The notes under the pieces were generated by a model. That model was not told where the DNA came from. It saw only the letters and a program-made list of their open reading frames with translations, and did no database searches. From assembly GCF_947090785.1 (NCBI RefSeq), contig NZ_OX352320.1:1178001-1242000 (forward strand): a stretch of 64,000 bases of DNA, in the 5' to 3' direction. The stretch comes from Rheinheimera sp. MM224 (GTDB lineage Bacteria; Pseudomonadota; Gammaproteobacteria; Enterobacterales; Alteromonadaceae). Each line of letters begins with the position of its first letter. Within the stretch, counting starts at the first letter, position 1. Both the position numbers and the translations under genes were made by a program. Of this stretch, positions 8,034 to 16,799 are shown piece by piece.

Positions 8034-11000
8034 TTACAAAGACTGTAAGAAAGTTTTCACTGCAGTACGTTGTTCAGCCGTCAGGTTTTCATACAGGCTG
8101 CGGCTTTGAGTGGCTTCACCACCGTGCCATAAAATAGCTTCATCCAAAGTACGGGCGCGGCCATCGTGCAGATAACGCACTTTATCTTCGCCACCCTGCA
8201 CATACTTCAGGCTACCTAAACCCCATAAAGGCGCGGTACGCCACATAGAGCCAGACGCTTTGCCTTGTGGCAGATTGTCCGCTAAACCAGCGCCCATATC
8301 GTGCAGTAATAAATCGCTGTACGGTTGGATTTTCTGGTTACGCAGCTCAGCCAATGGGTGAGTTTTGCCTGTAGTAAAGCTGGCGGTGTGACAAGCTACA
8401 CATTGGCTTTGCACAAACAGCTGTTTACCTTGAGCGATCAGCGCAGGGTCTATTTCGTGCTCAGGCGATATGCGGCTACCATCAGGGAAACCACTGCGTA
8501 AACTACGTTGTGCCGGTACACCTAATAAACCCAGATATTGAGTTAAATGTTGTAACTCGCCTTCAGAGATATGAGTAGTGCCTGACGGTTGCTGACAATC
8601 GGCAGCACCTTTTTGGCAAGAACGTTGTGGATACACAGGTGAAGTGACGCCTATATCCTGAACTAAAGCTTCTGCCGCCTGATGACGGGCACTGACTTTA
8701 TTTGCTTTCCAGCCAAAACGACCCAGCTGAGTTGCACCTGTTTCAGGGTTTTGCACCCAATGTGCTACACCTTTAACGCCATCACCGTTGGCGTCATTGA
8801 TGTCGACATTGGCCAGAATTGCCTGTTCAGGAATAGCTTCCAACAAGCCCATACCTATCACTTGTGGTGCCTGACGAACTGAATACAGCTCTGGCACCGG
8901 GCCTTTGAACTCATACAGAGGTTTTTGCAGTTCTACAGCAGTACCATCAGGCAGAGTTTTCACTTCAGTCTGATAAGAGGCTACTGACACTGAATAATCA
9001 TCGGCATTAGCTGCTCTGGCTTTGGCCTGAATGGTTAAACCGTACAGTGGGTCTGCCACTACTTTTTCATCCGCCAGCATACCGGTAAATACGGAGTAGG
9101 TATCGAGTTTAGCGCCAGCTTTTAATGCCAGACTACGGCCATTGTTCTGGTGACAGCCAATACAACGTTCATTGTTATAACGTGGGCCTAACTGATTTTG
9201 GTGTTCAGCAAATACCGGGTTTTGCGTGGGTGATTCTGAGTGAATACCTGAAGCAAAAGAGGTATGGAATAAACGACGACCTTTAGAAAATCTTAAGGTG
9301 TTGCCTATACCAATGTTGTTTGCCATTTGCTGGAACATACGGAAAGGCTCTTCCGAGTAGTTGTAAGACACGCTGGTCTCGCCGCCAAGCAGAGTATTAT
9401 TTGGCAGAGGTTCTGAATCCAGGTTTGGCGCTATACCGTACCAGGGTCTCATACCTACACCAACAATATAAAGCTGTTCAAAGGAGTAATAACGCTCACC
9501 ACCACCGTCGATCACCGGTGTTAATAAACGTGGAGCTGGTGCCAGCTCAATTTTGTCACCAATTTTCAGCGGGCTATGAGGGCTTGTACGCCAGTTTGAA
9601 TTAAAGCTCATCATGCATTCACGTTTACCGGAATGACATAAAGGTTGGCCACCCTCATTCGGGTTATTAAAGCCATAGTTCAGCGACCAGCCAAAATCTT
9701 TTACATTCGGGTTTTCGATATTACGGAATAAGCTGAAGGTGGTGCCGCGGAAACTGCCTTCATTGACATGCAACCAGACTTCGATGCTGTTGCCGCCAGC
9801 TGGAATAGTGTCCCGTATTTCTAAACCAAAAGTACGGTTCTGGAAATAAAAAGGTGGGAAGGTCAGGTAACGACCTGGTCCGGTATCGGGTGCATCCCAG
9901 GCTTCACCGCGTTCACGGGCATGACGTTCTGTCGGGCGTGCACCCATTAAGGTCACTAGCGTACCGTCTGCTTCTTTATACTGAATTTGCTCAACCACTT
10001 TCGTATTTTCAGGGAAAAGTGGCAATGCGCCTTCAGGTAAAGGAACTGGGTCCGGGCCAGGCTCTGTCGGGTCTGTAGGCTCAGTTGGGTCTGTAGGATC
10101 AGTAGGTTCCGTTGGATCAGTCGGGTCGGTAGGATCTGTTGGTTCAGTTGGCGGAACTTCACCAGCCTTACCAAAGACTTCCAGCTCCCGAATAGAGTAA
10201 CCCCAGGCATTACCTGCGCTTGGCGTTAAAGCATTGATGCGGATATAACGGTAGTCACCCGCTAAATCCATTCTGTCTGTTCTGTTGCCAAACTCATCAA
10301 TATAAGGAGTGGCTAAGGTCGTCCAGTTGCTGTTATCCACTGAGCCTTGCACTTCATAGCTTGCAGCGTTAGCTGCTTCCCAGTGGATTGCCACTTGCTC
10401 TACTTTACTGACTGAGCCTAAATCCACAGACATCCATGAAGGAGATTCCTGGTGATTCGACTCCCAGCGACTGTCGGTATTGCCATCCACTGCTTTTGCC
10501 GAGGACTGCAAATGGCTGCTGGCATAAGTCGTTTTGCCTTTCGCTATATTGCTGCTGCCAGTTGGCGGAGCGTCAGGTGATGTGGGGGCGCCTTCACCTG
10601 CAGTGCCTAAGACTTTTAGCTCCCAAATGGAAAAGCCGTAGCCGTTATTGGCACTATGTTTGGTCGCGAAGATACGCAGGTAGCGATAATCGGCATTCAG
10701 ATCAATAGTATCTGTTCTGTTGCCTTTTTTACCGCCCGTCTGCACTAACAAGGTAGTCCAGTTGCTGCTGTCGTCCGAGCCCTGAATTTCATAAATTTCT
10801 GCGTTGGCATCTTCCCAGTCAATTTGCACCTGGTCGATATGGCTGACGCTGCCTAAATCTATAACCAGCCAGCTCGGAGCTACTTTGTGCGCTGATTCCC
10901 AGCGACTGCCTGCATCTCCATCTACTGCCATTTTTGCCCGACGTAACTCAGTGCTGGCTGTGACTTTTTTATTTAAGGCTAAGTTAACAGGCTCGGCGTA

Positions 11001-11108
11001 GACTGCGCCGCCAAGCGCTAATAACAGGACGGAACTCAGAGCTTTGCTGAGGACTGAGAGCCCTGATCTAAAGTTGGGCTGTTTTCTGCGTGGAAAAGCC
11101 GGATTCAT
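8034..11108 (-). CDS. secreted di-haem oxidoreductase with two discoidin (F5/8 type C) domains
   Basis: The protein has about 1024 residues. A signal peptide (about 1-39, ending near VYA) is followed by two F5/8 type C-like domains (about 40-165 and 185-312, both with WE(S/A) and YRY(L/I)RI segments). Next come a PTD/PTE repeat linker (about 319-354) and a long di-haem oxidoreductase (DHOR, thiol oxidoreductase/putative peroxidase) domain. Two c-type haem motifs are visible: CIGCH near residue 649 and CVACH near 903. The C-terminus SMWRTAPLWGLGSLKYV and YLHDGRARTLDEAILWHGG is typical of the family. The start at 11108 is chosen because AAAGGAG lies 6 bp before it. It is probably periplasmic or exported, with the discoidin domains binding a glycan or surface. 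The substrate is unknown. Confidence 0.88.
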   Translation of the reverse strand: MNPAFPRRKQPNFRSGLSVLSKALSSVLLLALGGAVYAEPVNLALNKKVTASTELRRAKMAVDGDAGSRWESAHKVAPSWLVIDLGSVSHIDQVQIDWEDANAEIYEIQGSDDSSNWTTLLVQTGGKKGNRTDTIDLNADYRYLRIFATKHSANNGYGFSIWELKVLGTAGEGAPTSPDAPPTGSSNIAKGKTTYASSHLQSSAKAVDGNTDSRWESNHQESPSWMSVDLGSVSKVEQVAIHWEAANAASYEVQGSVDNSNWTTLATPYIDEFGNRTDRMDLAGDYRYIRINALTPSAGNAWGYSIRELEVFGKAGEVPPTEPTDPTDPTDPTEPTDPTDPTEPTDPTEPGPDPVPLPEGALPLFPENTKVVEQIQYKEADGTLVTLMGARPTERHARERGEAWDAPDTGPGRYLTFPPFYFQNRTFGLEIRDTIPAGGNSIEVWLHVNEGSFRGTTFSLFRNIENPNVKDFGWSLNYGFNNPNEGGQPLCHSGKRECMMSFNSNWRTSPHSPLKIGDKIELAPAPRLLTPVIDGGGERYYSFEQLYIVGVGMRPWYGIAPNLDSEPLPNNTLLGGETSVSYNYSEEPFRMFQQMANNIGIGNTLRFSKGRRLFHTSFASGIHSESPTQNPVFAEHQNQLGPRYNNERCIGCHQNNGRSLALKAGAKLDTYSVFTGMLADEKVVADPLYGLTIQAKARAANADDYSVSVASYQTEVKTLPDGTAVELQKPLYEFKGPVPELYSVRQAPQVIGMGLLEAIPEQAILANVDINDANGDGVKGVAHWVQNPETGATQLGRFGWKANKVSARHQAAEALVQDIGVTSPVYPQRSCQKGAADCQQPSGTTHISEGELQHLTQYLGLLGVPAQRSLRSGFPDGSRISPEHEIDPALIAQGKQLFVQSQCVACHTASFTTGKTHPLAELRNQKIQPYSDLLLHDMGAGLADNLPQGKASGSMWRTAPLWGLGSLKYVQGGEDKVRYLHDGRARTLDEAILWHGGEATQSRSLYENLTAEQRTAVKTFLQSL
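10045..10150 (-). repeat. in-frame PTD/PTE repeat linker
   Basis: Repeated GG(A/G)TC(A/T/G)GT-type DNA units encode runs of Pro-Thr-Asp and Pro-Thr-Glu in the oxidoreductase at 8034-11108. They join the second discoidin domain to the catalytic part. Such linkers are usually flexible, and their near-identical DNA units can change copy number by slippage. Confidence 0.75.
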
Positions 11109-11478
11109 GTTCATCTCCTTTAAGAGTGATCGTTTGGGTGCTGAAAAAGTCGCTAATGTACTGCTGTGACCTGTATTTTGTTGTTAAGAACTGTATTGGG
11201 TTTCAAACGGCATATTTTTAAAAAAACAATACAGTTCAAAGGTAAAGCGGCATGTATTAAACAAAACTGAATAAGTGGTGTGTTTATTTTGGGAATTTAT
11301 TTTCGGGCGGATAATAAGTGTGCACTAATGACATTTTTGTGACAGGAACTTTTGATTTTCGGGGCTAAATTTAGTCTTACTAATGTAGAAAGTTTAAGTC
11401 GGTAAAGTCGGTCTTTAAAACATCACTCATTCGAACGGATGAGTTTGCATCGATTTATTTTATCTACCGGAGGAGCCT
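11109..11478. other. 370-bp divergent intergenic region
   Basis: This region separates the minus-strand di-haem oxidoreductase from the plus-strand chemoreceptor and must hold both promoters. It is AT-rich with several A/T runs around 11215-11235. Apart from the sigma-28-like site at 11388-11414, I see no coding frame, RNA gene or clear operator. Confidence 0.6.
11388..11414 (+). promoter_or_regulatory. possible sigma-28 (FliA) promoter for the chemoreceptor
   Basis: GAAAGTTT matches the FliA -35 consensus TAAAGTTT at seven of eight positions. After exactly 11 bp comes GTCGGTCT, a weaker match to the -10 consensus GCCGATAA. The spacing is correct and the site lies 65 bp before a methyl-accepting chemotaxis gene, a usual FliA target. 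The poor -10 keeps this tentative. Confidence 0.35.
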
Positions 11479-13080
11479 ATGGCCCTGATGCTTCACTCTA
11501 TACGTCATAAAATTATTGCGGGTTATGCAGCTGTGTTGGTTGTCGCTTTGGTGTCGGCCGCTGTGCTACTGAACAATAACCAGCAGATCCGGCAGAGGGT
11601 CGATAGTTTTACCGGTACGACTTTACCTGTATTAGCTCAACTGGACTTGTTGTTGTCCAATAGCAAGGAGCTGGTGCTGGCAAGTTATTCTTTGTATGGC
11701 ACTACACTCGACAGCAGTAATTTTACCGTCAGGCAACACCAACTGGAGCAGAATTTACAGCAAGCCAACCAGCTCTTAAGTCAGCAATTACAGGTTTCTC
11801 TGGACACAGAGTTGTCCGCTTTCCACCTCGCGGTTAATGAACTAAGTGCCGTGATGGCACAACCTGAAGTCAACTGGGATTTAGCCCGTGAACGATTGAC
11901 TGATTTAACCAGACAAGCTGCTGTGTTGGCAAAACGTTTAGACGAGCTGCGAAGCGAGGTCGCTGCCGAGGCCAATGCGGGTTCTATAGCGATAGCACAG
12001 CAACTGTCGCTGAGTTTAGTGGTGATCGTCAGTTTGCTTTCTGTGCTGGTTTTGGTTGCGATTGGTGCTTTTGTGATGGCACAGCGTCAAATTGCCATCC
12101 CCATTCAGCAGCTATCCGGACAAATTACTCAACTGGCCCAACAACGTGATTTAACCGTGCAGTTTAACTCAGAGCAGCAAGGCGAAATGGGGCAAATGTC
12201 CAGCAGTTTGACCACACTGTTGCAGGTGTTCAGTGCAGGTATGCAGGATGTCCGTAGTGCGATAGGGCGCATTGGAGTTGCTGTGACAGAACTGAGCGGC
12301 AGTACAGATGTATCTGCTCATTCAGTGCAGCATTTACAGCAAGATATAGTTCGTTTAGTTGAGCTGATGCAGCAGTTAGAGCAGCAGATGCTGCAAAGTG
12401 TTGAGTATTCGGCCTCTGCGGCAACCCATGCTCAGCAAGGCGCTAAGCAATTGGCACAGGCTCAGCTTGAGGTGAAACAAAGCTCTGACAGTATTCATGC
12501 TTTAGCCAAAGATATCGAAACCACGGCTTCCATGTTGCTGACTCTGAAAGTTGCTGGCGATCAAGTCTCTACAGTGGTCAAAACTATTGCTGATATAGCA
12601 GCGCAAACTAATTTATTAGCGTTAAATGCGGCGATAGAGGCGGCAAGGGCTGGTGAGTCAGGCCGGGGTTTTGCAGTGGTGGCTGATGAAGTACGGACTC
12701 TGGCGACCCGAACTCATCAATCGACAGTCGAAATTAACAGTATGCTGGATACTATAGTGCGTTCCATTCAGTCAGCGGTTCTGACTATGGGATCGAATCA
12801 GCAGCAAGCCGCACAGTCTGTAGATTTGTCCTTGGCTTTGGTGGATACATTGCAGCAAAGCCGCGCTGTAATTTTACAATTGGCAGAGGTCAGCCAGCAG
12901 TCAGCTGCTATTGCAAGTGATGCTCAGCAGGATGTTGCTCATCTCAGAGGACAAGTTCAGCAGTTCCGGCAATTGGGCGATCAGGTACTCTCTGGCAATA
13001 CGCAAATTGGTCTGGCCGCTCAGTCTATGACTGAACTGGCTGACCAATTAAGCGTTACCGTGTCACAATTTAAACTATAA
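11479..13080 (+). CDS. methyl-accepting chemotaxis protein
   Basis: The protein has 533 residues. It has a first membrane helix (about 12-30), a periplasmic helical domain of about 140 residues rich in Gln and Leu, a second membrane helix (about 172-198), a HAMP domain (about 200-250), and a cytoplasmic coiled-coil signalling domain. The conserved hairpin tip reads [20 protein letters not shown] and continues [20 protein letters not shown] (about 370-409); it binds CheA and CheW. GGAGGAG precedes the ATG. The ligand is unknown. No che or flagellar genes are nearby, so it is an isolated receptor. Confidence 0.94.
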   Translation: MALMLHSIRHKIIAGYAAVLVVALVSAAVLLNNNQQIRQRVDSFTGTTLPVLAQLDLLLSNSKELVLASYSLYGTTLDSSNFTVRQHQLEQNLQQANQLLSQQLQVSLDTELSAFHLAVNELSAVMAQPEVNWDLARERLTDLTRQAAVLAKRLDELRSEVAAEANAGSIAIAQQLSLSLVVIVSLLSVLVLVAIGAFVMAQRQIAIPIQQLSGQITQLAQQRDLTVQFNSEQQGEMGQMSSSLTTLLQVFSAGMQDVRSAIGRIGVAVTELSGSTDVSAHSVQHLQQDIVRLVELMQQLEQQMLQSVEYSASAATHAQQGAKQLAQAQLEVKQSSDSIHALAKDIETTASMLLTLKVAGDQVSTVVKTIADIAAQTNLLALNAAIEAARAGESGRGFAVVADEVRTLATRTHQSTVEINSMLDTIVRSIQSAVLTMGSNQQQAAQSVDLSLALVDTLQQSRAVILQLAEVSQQSAAIASDAQQDVAHLRGQVQQFRQLGDQVLSGNTQIGLAAQSMTELADQLSVTVSQFKL

Positions 13081-13097
13081 AAGCTGTGTCGCATCCG

Positions 13098-13421
13098 TTA
13101 AGGCGCAACGATATCAGAAATGGAAACTTTGCCTTTTGAACGTTGCTCATAGGGTTCCAGCATGGCGACAACTTTATCGGCATTAGCACTACGGGCGAAG
13201 TTCACTAAGGTTTTGCCATTACAAACCACTTTGTCGACAGCCCGTTGTTTCGATAAGCGGTTGGCTTTGAGAGTTTTATTCAGACTGAGGCGATCATCGT
13301 CCTGAGCATGACTGCAGGTTTCGATTAATACACTTTGGATCAGCGGGGTCATAGTGTTCTGTGCGCTGGCGGTCGCGGACAAAGTTAATACTGCTGCAGC
13401 GATGATTAGTTTTGCTTTCAT
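13098..13421 (-). CDS. secreted DUF3718 protein
   Basis: The protein has 107 residues with a cleavable signal peptide (about 1-20, ATASA followed by QN). It is followed by a DUF3718-like domain with conserved Cys in ETCSHAQDDD and VVCNGKTLVNFA. The two cysteines probably form a disulfide in the periplasm. AGAGGAT lies 6 bp before the ATG. The mRNA leader would carry a perfect hairpin (13442-13461), and two 12-bp direct repeats lie 80-112 bp upstream. These suggest regulated expression, possibly by the LytTR regulator encoded next door. No molecular function is known for DUF3718. Confidence 0.78.
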   Translation of the reverse strand: MKAKLIIAAAVLTLSATASAQNTMTPLIQSVLIETCSHAQDDDRLSLNKTLKANRLSKQRAVDKVVCNGKTLVNFARSANADKVVAMLEPYEQRSKGKVSISDIVAP

Positions 13422-13441
13422 GGTGCTATCCTCTGAGTTGG

Positions 13442-13461
13442 GTTATGGCTTTTGCCATAAC
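13442..13461. promoter_or_regulatory. perfect inverted repeat in DUF3718 leader
   Basis: GTTATGGC and GCCATAAC are separated by TTTT, about 20 bp upstream of the DUF3718 start codon. It could be an RNA hairpin near the ribosome binding site or a symmetrical operator. There is no T-tract that would make it a terminator in the direction of the gene. Confidence 0.45.
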
Positions 13462-13500
13462 TGTATTTTGGCGCTGAAAGCTTTGATTTTCCTGCCTTCT

Positions 13501-13533
13501 GTGACCAGAGGAATGACAAAAGTGACCAGAGGA
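13501..13533. promoter_or_regulatory. tandem GTGACCAGAGGA repeats, candidate LytTR operator
   Basis: GTGACCAGAGGA occurs at 13501-13512 and again at 13522-13533, a repeat period of 21 bp, two helical turns. LytTR-domain regulators typically bind two direct repeats at this spacing, as YpdB does. The pair is upstream of the DUF3718 gene and next to the LytTR gene at 13649. A related GTGACCAGTGGG occurs upstream of the kinase operon at 16596. Binding is inference. Confidence 0.5.
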
Positions 13534-13574
13534 TCGGCCTTGCTTTTTGTTACTTCTTGTATAAAAAAGATACA

Positions 13575-13612
13575 AAAAAGCCCGCCTGTTTTTGAACTAT
13601 GGCGGGCTTTTT
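13575..13612. terminator. terminator downstream of the LytTR operon
   Basis: AAAAAGCCCGCC and GGCGGGCTTTTT form a 12-bp stem around a 14-nt loop. T-tracts lie on both sides. On the minus strand it lies 37 bp after the LytTR regulator stop and ends the three-gene kinase/regulator operon. Confidence 0.88.
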
Positions 13613-13648
13613 GCTGCTAAAGAAGATTGATAAAGTTAAGTACAAAAA

Positions 13649-14380
13649 CTATTTTCCCGGAACTAATTGCGAAGACCAATCTGCTTTAAAGCGTCTTGAC
13701 GCCGCAACAGTCTGGCCATTGGAAAGCAGTAACTGATAGTCGTTGTTATGAGGTTGTACTTTATGCACATGGTGCAAATTGACGATAGTGGAGCGGTGAA
13801 CCTGAGCAAACTGAGCAGGCAGACGCTGCATCAGCTCCTTTATGGTTTCACGGATAATCAGGTTTTCACTTAAGGTGTACACACACATATAGTTACCAGC
13901 TGCTTCAATCATCAGAATATCAATATCATCAAGCAGTAAAGTCGAAGCGCCTGTTTTAAAGGTAAGTTTACTTTGGGGGGCCGCGACTGGCATATCCTGC
14001 TGTTTATCTAAAGCGGTTTTAGCGTCCAGCAAGGTTTGAGCCAGGCGCTGGCGCGATACAGGTTTGAGCAGATAATCAAAAGCAAAATGCTCATAAGCTG
14101 AAAACGCATAGTTGTCGTAGGCTGTGACCAGGATGATTAAAGGGGCAGCCATAGCAGAAGATTTATTCAGCTGTTTTAACACCTCAATACCTTTAATGCC
14201 TGGCATCTGTATATCTAAAAAAACTAAATCAACAGCAGTGTTCTGCAAGTAGGCTAATACTTCATCACCATTATCAAAGCAGGCATCGATTTGAATATTA
14301 GGGTAAGTGGCCAGCTTAGCTTTTAAATTGCTGATGGCTAAGGGTTCATCATCGGCTATCACTGTTTTAATCTGCTGCAT
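13649..14380 (-). CDS. LytTR-type response regulator
   Basis: The protein has 243 residues. An N-terminal receiver domain (about 1-120) has the acidic pair DDE at 10-12, the phospho-acceptor Asp in VFLDIQMPG (about 57), Thr in LVTAYDN and Lys in YLLKPVS. The C-terminal LytTR DNA-binding domain (about 140-240) includes RSTIVNLHHV and ASRRFK. The start codon overlaps the stop region of the upstream kinase gene by 14 bp, so expression is coupled. It is the last gene of an operon with two LytS-like kinases. Likely targets are the repeats at 13501-13533 and 16564-16607. Confidence 0.92.
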   Translation of the reverse strand: MQQIKTVIADDEPLAISNLKAKLATYPNIQIDACFDNGDEVLAYLQNTAVDLVFLDIQMPGIKGIEVLKQLNKSSAMAAPLIILVTAYDNYAFSAYEHFAFDYLLKPVSRQRLAQTLLDAKTALDKQQDMPVAAPQSKLTFKTGASTLLLDDIDILMIEAAGNYMCVYTLSENLIIRETIKELMQRLPAQFAQVHRSTIVNLHHVHKVQPHNNDYQLLLSNGQTVAASRRFKADWSSQLVPGK

Positions 14381-15452
14381 GCAGTAACTCCAGAGGTAAA
14401 GAGATTTGTCCGGTAAATTTATCTTGTTGCTGGCTGAAGCTTAAACTGGCCTTGCCATGAAACAATAAGCTCAGGCGTTCGGCCAGATTATGCAGACTGC
14501 CAAAACTAGCTTGTTGCGGCCAACCAGCCGCAAGCTGAGTTCCCGGGCCATTGTCCGATAGTTTTAGCAGTAAAGCCGAGGATTCTTGTGTCACTTCGAT
14601 GTCAATACAAGCATGACCTCTGAGTTCAGATACGGCATATTTAATGGCGTTTTCTGCCAAAGGCTGCAGTAACAATGGCGGGACTTTTTGTTGCATGGCT
14701 TCTTCGTCCAATTGCCAGTTTATTTTCAGCCGATCACCAAAACGAACCTGCTGGATAGCCAGATAAGAGGCTAAAGCGTCGAGCTCTTCTTTCAGAGGGA
14801 TTAAATGTTCAGTATGGTTTTTCAGTGAGTGTCGTAAGAAGGTGGAAAGCTGCAGGATCAGATTTTCCGCATCCATTCCTTTGTGTTGCACTATTAAGGA
14901 GTTCAACGCATTCAAAGTATTAAACATAAAGTGAGGATTGAGCTGATACCGCAGTACTTTTAAACGGGCAATACGGGCCTGACGGGCTAATTCCTGTTGT
15001 TGTCTGAACTCTGCTCTGTTCAACAAATTAGCTTTGTACACTAAAAATAACGCAAACCAGCCGGCTATCGGCAGTAGCACCAGATTAAAAGCCAAAGCAT
15101 AACGTAATGGAGAATCGGTCTCTGAGGGCATCAGCGCATAGTTCATCATCAGATATTGACGCACAGGGGTTAATACCAGCCAGAGTGGGATCAGCCACCA
15201 GGCCAGTCGTACCGCCTGTTGTTTGATGCTGATATTCAGTGCCAGCTCTTTTTGCCCCAGATAGCCGGTCACTATAAAGTTCACCAGACTAATCAGGGTA
15301 TAAATCATCAGATAAGGAAATACATCCCTGTCATCCAAAGGAACCAGCACGGCTAAATGAATAAATTTGATCAATAAATAACTCAGCCAGAATACTAAAT
15401 GCCAGTACCAGAATCTTTCTTTGTTTAGATCAAATTTGACTGCTGAAATCAT
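14367..15452 (-). CDS. LytS-type sensor histidine kinase (second of pair)
   Basis: The protein has 361 residues. Four hydrophobic segments fill the first 150 residues (no large periplasmic domain). They are followed by a His_kinase domain of the LytS/YehU type with the phospho-acceptor in RYQLNPHFMFNTLNALNSL (about 176-194). A C-terminal ATPase domain has PLAENAIKYAV (N box) and SDNGPG. Its ATG overlaps the stop of the upstream kinase (ATGA, 15449-15452), and it overlaps the regulator downstream. It resembles its upstream neighbour along its length, suggesting an old duplication. Confidence 0.92.
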   Translation of the reverse strand: MISAVKFDLNKERFWYWHLVFWLSYLLIKFIHLAVLVPLDDRDVFPYLMIYTLISLVNFIVTGYLGQKELALNISIKQQAVRLAWWLIPLWLVLTPVRQYLMMNYALMPSETDSPLRYALAFNLVLLPIAGWFALFLVYKANLLNRAEFRQQQELARQARIARLKVLRYQLNPHFMFNTLNALNSLIVQHKGMDAENLILQLSTFLRHSLKNHTEHLIPLKEELDALASYLAIQQVRFGDRLKINWQLDEEAMQQKVPPLLLQPLAENAIKYAVSELRGHACIDIEVTQESSALLLKLSDNGPGTQLAAGWPQQASFGSLHNLAERLSLLFHGKASLSFSQQQDKFTGQISLPLELLHAAD

Positions 15453-16507
15453 CCGGCGACCCCTTGCAGCGGCAACTGAATAGAGACCAGAAACCCCTGT
15501 TGCCTTGCTTGTATCACTAAACTGGCTGCGCTGCCAAAATGTTGGCTTAAGCGGTTTTGGATATTGGTTAAGCCAACGCCTGAGCTTTGCCCTAGTTGTT
15601 TAATGGCACGCTCACCTGGGCCGTCGTCTTCTACCTGTAAGCAAAGCTGGCCGTTTTGTGTTTGTCCGGCAATGGTAATAGTGGCGCCTTGCTGTTGGGT
15701 GGCCACTGCGTATTTAATGGCATTTTCGACTAGTGGTTGTAACAGCAGTGCTGGGATCAGATGTTGGCGGATGTTTTGATCTATTTTCCAGTCGACTTTT
15801 AGTTTGTTACCGAAGCGGGTTTTTTGTAATGCCAGATAAGCTTCAATAGCAGAGAGTTCATCGGCTAGTTTCACCAGACTATCCGGAGAGCTACTTAAGG
15901 AATAACGTAAAAAAGACGCCAGTTGTTCAGACATCAGTTCAGCATCATCAAAACGTTCGGCCTCGATTAAAGCACACACCGAGTTCAGCGCATTAAAGGT
16001 AAAATGCGGATTGAGCTGATGCCGCAGCGCTTGTAACTCAAGCTGTTGTATTTTCTGACTTAAACGGGCCGATTCTGCCAAACGATAATGCCGTTGCTGG
16101 TTCAGAATGTAGGCCAGATAAAGTGCGGTCCAAACAAAAAAAGCCAGAGTGTTACTATCAAGATTACTTAATAAAAAGCGCGGGTCAAATTGCTCGTTTT
16201 TCATCGGGATCAGCCAGAAGGCGTTTTCCAGTGGCACATAAATACAAGTCACCAGCAAAGCTGCGAACACCAGTTGCCAGATGGAAAAATTATGCAGACT
16301 GATTTTGTATTGAGACCAGCATAACAAAGCACCAGTCACCAGCCATGCAGCTGCATCACTGACAAAACTCATGCCCAAATAATGCAGAGCTTCAGCTTTA
16401 TGCCAGATTAAAAAATCCAGACACCAGCTCAAAGCGCTGAACATAAAAATAATGCACCAGAACAGGCTATGGTGGCGCAGCAAGGGTCTTATTTCAGCAT
16501 TAAACAC
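15449..16507 (-). CDS. LytS-type sensor histidine kinase (first of pair)
   Basis: The protein has 352 residues, with about four membrane segments in residues 14-135. The phospho-acceptor His lies in RHQLNPHFTFNALNSVCAL (about 162-180), and the ATPase N box PLVENAIKYAV and VEDDGPG follow. It is the first gene of the kinase-kinase-regulator operon and diverges from an alanine/sodium symporter gene. No strong ribosome binding site precedes the ATG at 16507; AGGA lies about 15 bp away. The paired kinases may form a heterodimer. Signal unknown. Confidence 0.92.
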   Translation of the reverse strand: MFNAEIRPLLRHHSLFWCIIFMFSALSWCLDFLIWHKAEALHYLGMSFVSDAAAWLVTGALLCWSQYKISLHNFSIWQLVFAALLVTCIYVPLENAFWLIPMKNEQFDPRFLLSNLDSNTLAFFVWTALYLAYILNQQRHYRLAESARLSQKIQQLELQALRHQLNPHFTFNALNSVCALIEAERFDDAELMSEQLASFLRYSLSSSPDSLVKLADELSAIEAYLALQKTRFGNKLKVDWKIDQNIRQHLIPALLLQPLVENAIKYAVATQQQGATITIAGQTQNGQLCLQVEDDGPGERAIKQLGQSSGVGLTNIQNRLSQHFGSAASLVIQARQQGFLVSIQLPLQGVAG

Positions 16508-16563
16508 CGGGTTATTCCTGTTGTGGTTGATGTAGCCAGTATAACCAAAGACTTACCGAAATC

Positions 16564-16607
16564 GACCAGTGCAATGGTTCACTGGACGCAAAGTTGTGAC
16601 CAGTGGG
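16564..16607. promoter_or_regulatory. GACCAGTG repeats upstream of kinase operon and symporter
   Basis: GACCAGTG at 16564-16571, its inverted near-copy CACTGGAC at 16580-16587, and GTGACCAGTGGG at 16596-16607 cluster within 44 bp. They share the GTGACCAG core with the tandem repeats at 13501-13533. The position between the kinase operon and the symporter gene would suit autoregulation and control of the transporter. Confidence 0.42.
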
Positions 16608-16799
16608 TTTCTGTTATGGTTTTATCTGTTCTGCCGCTTTAAATAGTCAATTCTGCGTTGTAAAAAACGATAGGCGGCAAGGTTAGCTTGCGGTATCTTG
16701 TATCACTTTGGCAAAGAGGCAGCGATTCTTTTTGTCGTAAATTAAATTTGACTCAGCTGGTATTGCGCTACCTGAAGCTGACTATTAGGGAACAGGTCC

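Noticed and set aside
10045-10150. Non-coding minisatellite
   Set aside because: The repeat is in frame and encodes the PTD/PTE linker of the di-haem oxidoreductase.
13442-13461. Terminator
   Set aside because: The hairpin lacks a T-tract in either direction and lies inside the leader of the DUF3718 gene, so it is more likely a leader structure or operator.
16508-16799. tRNA or small RNA gene in the divergent gap
   Set aside because: No cloverleaf or terminator-ended transcript could be drawn; only short repeats and promoter-like AT-rich sequence are seen.
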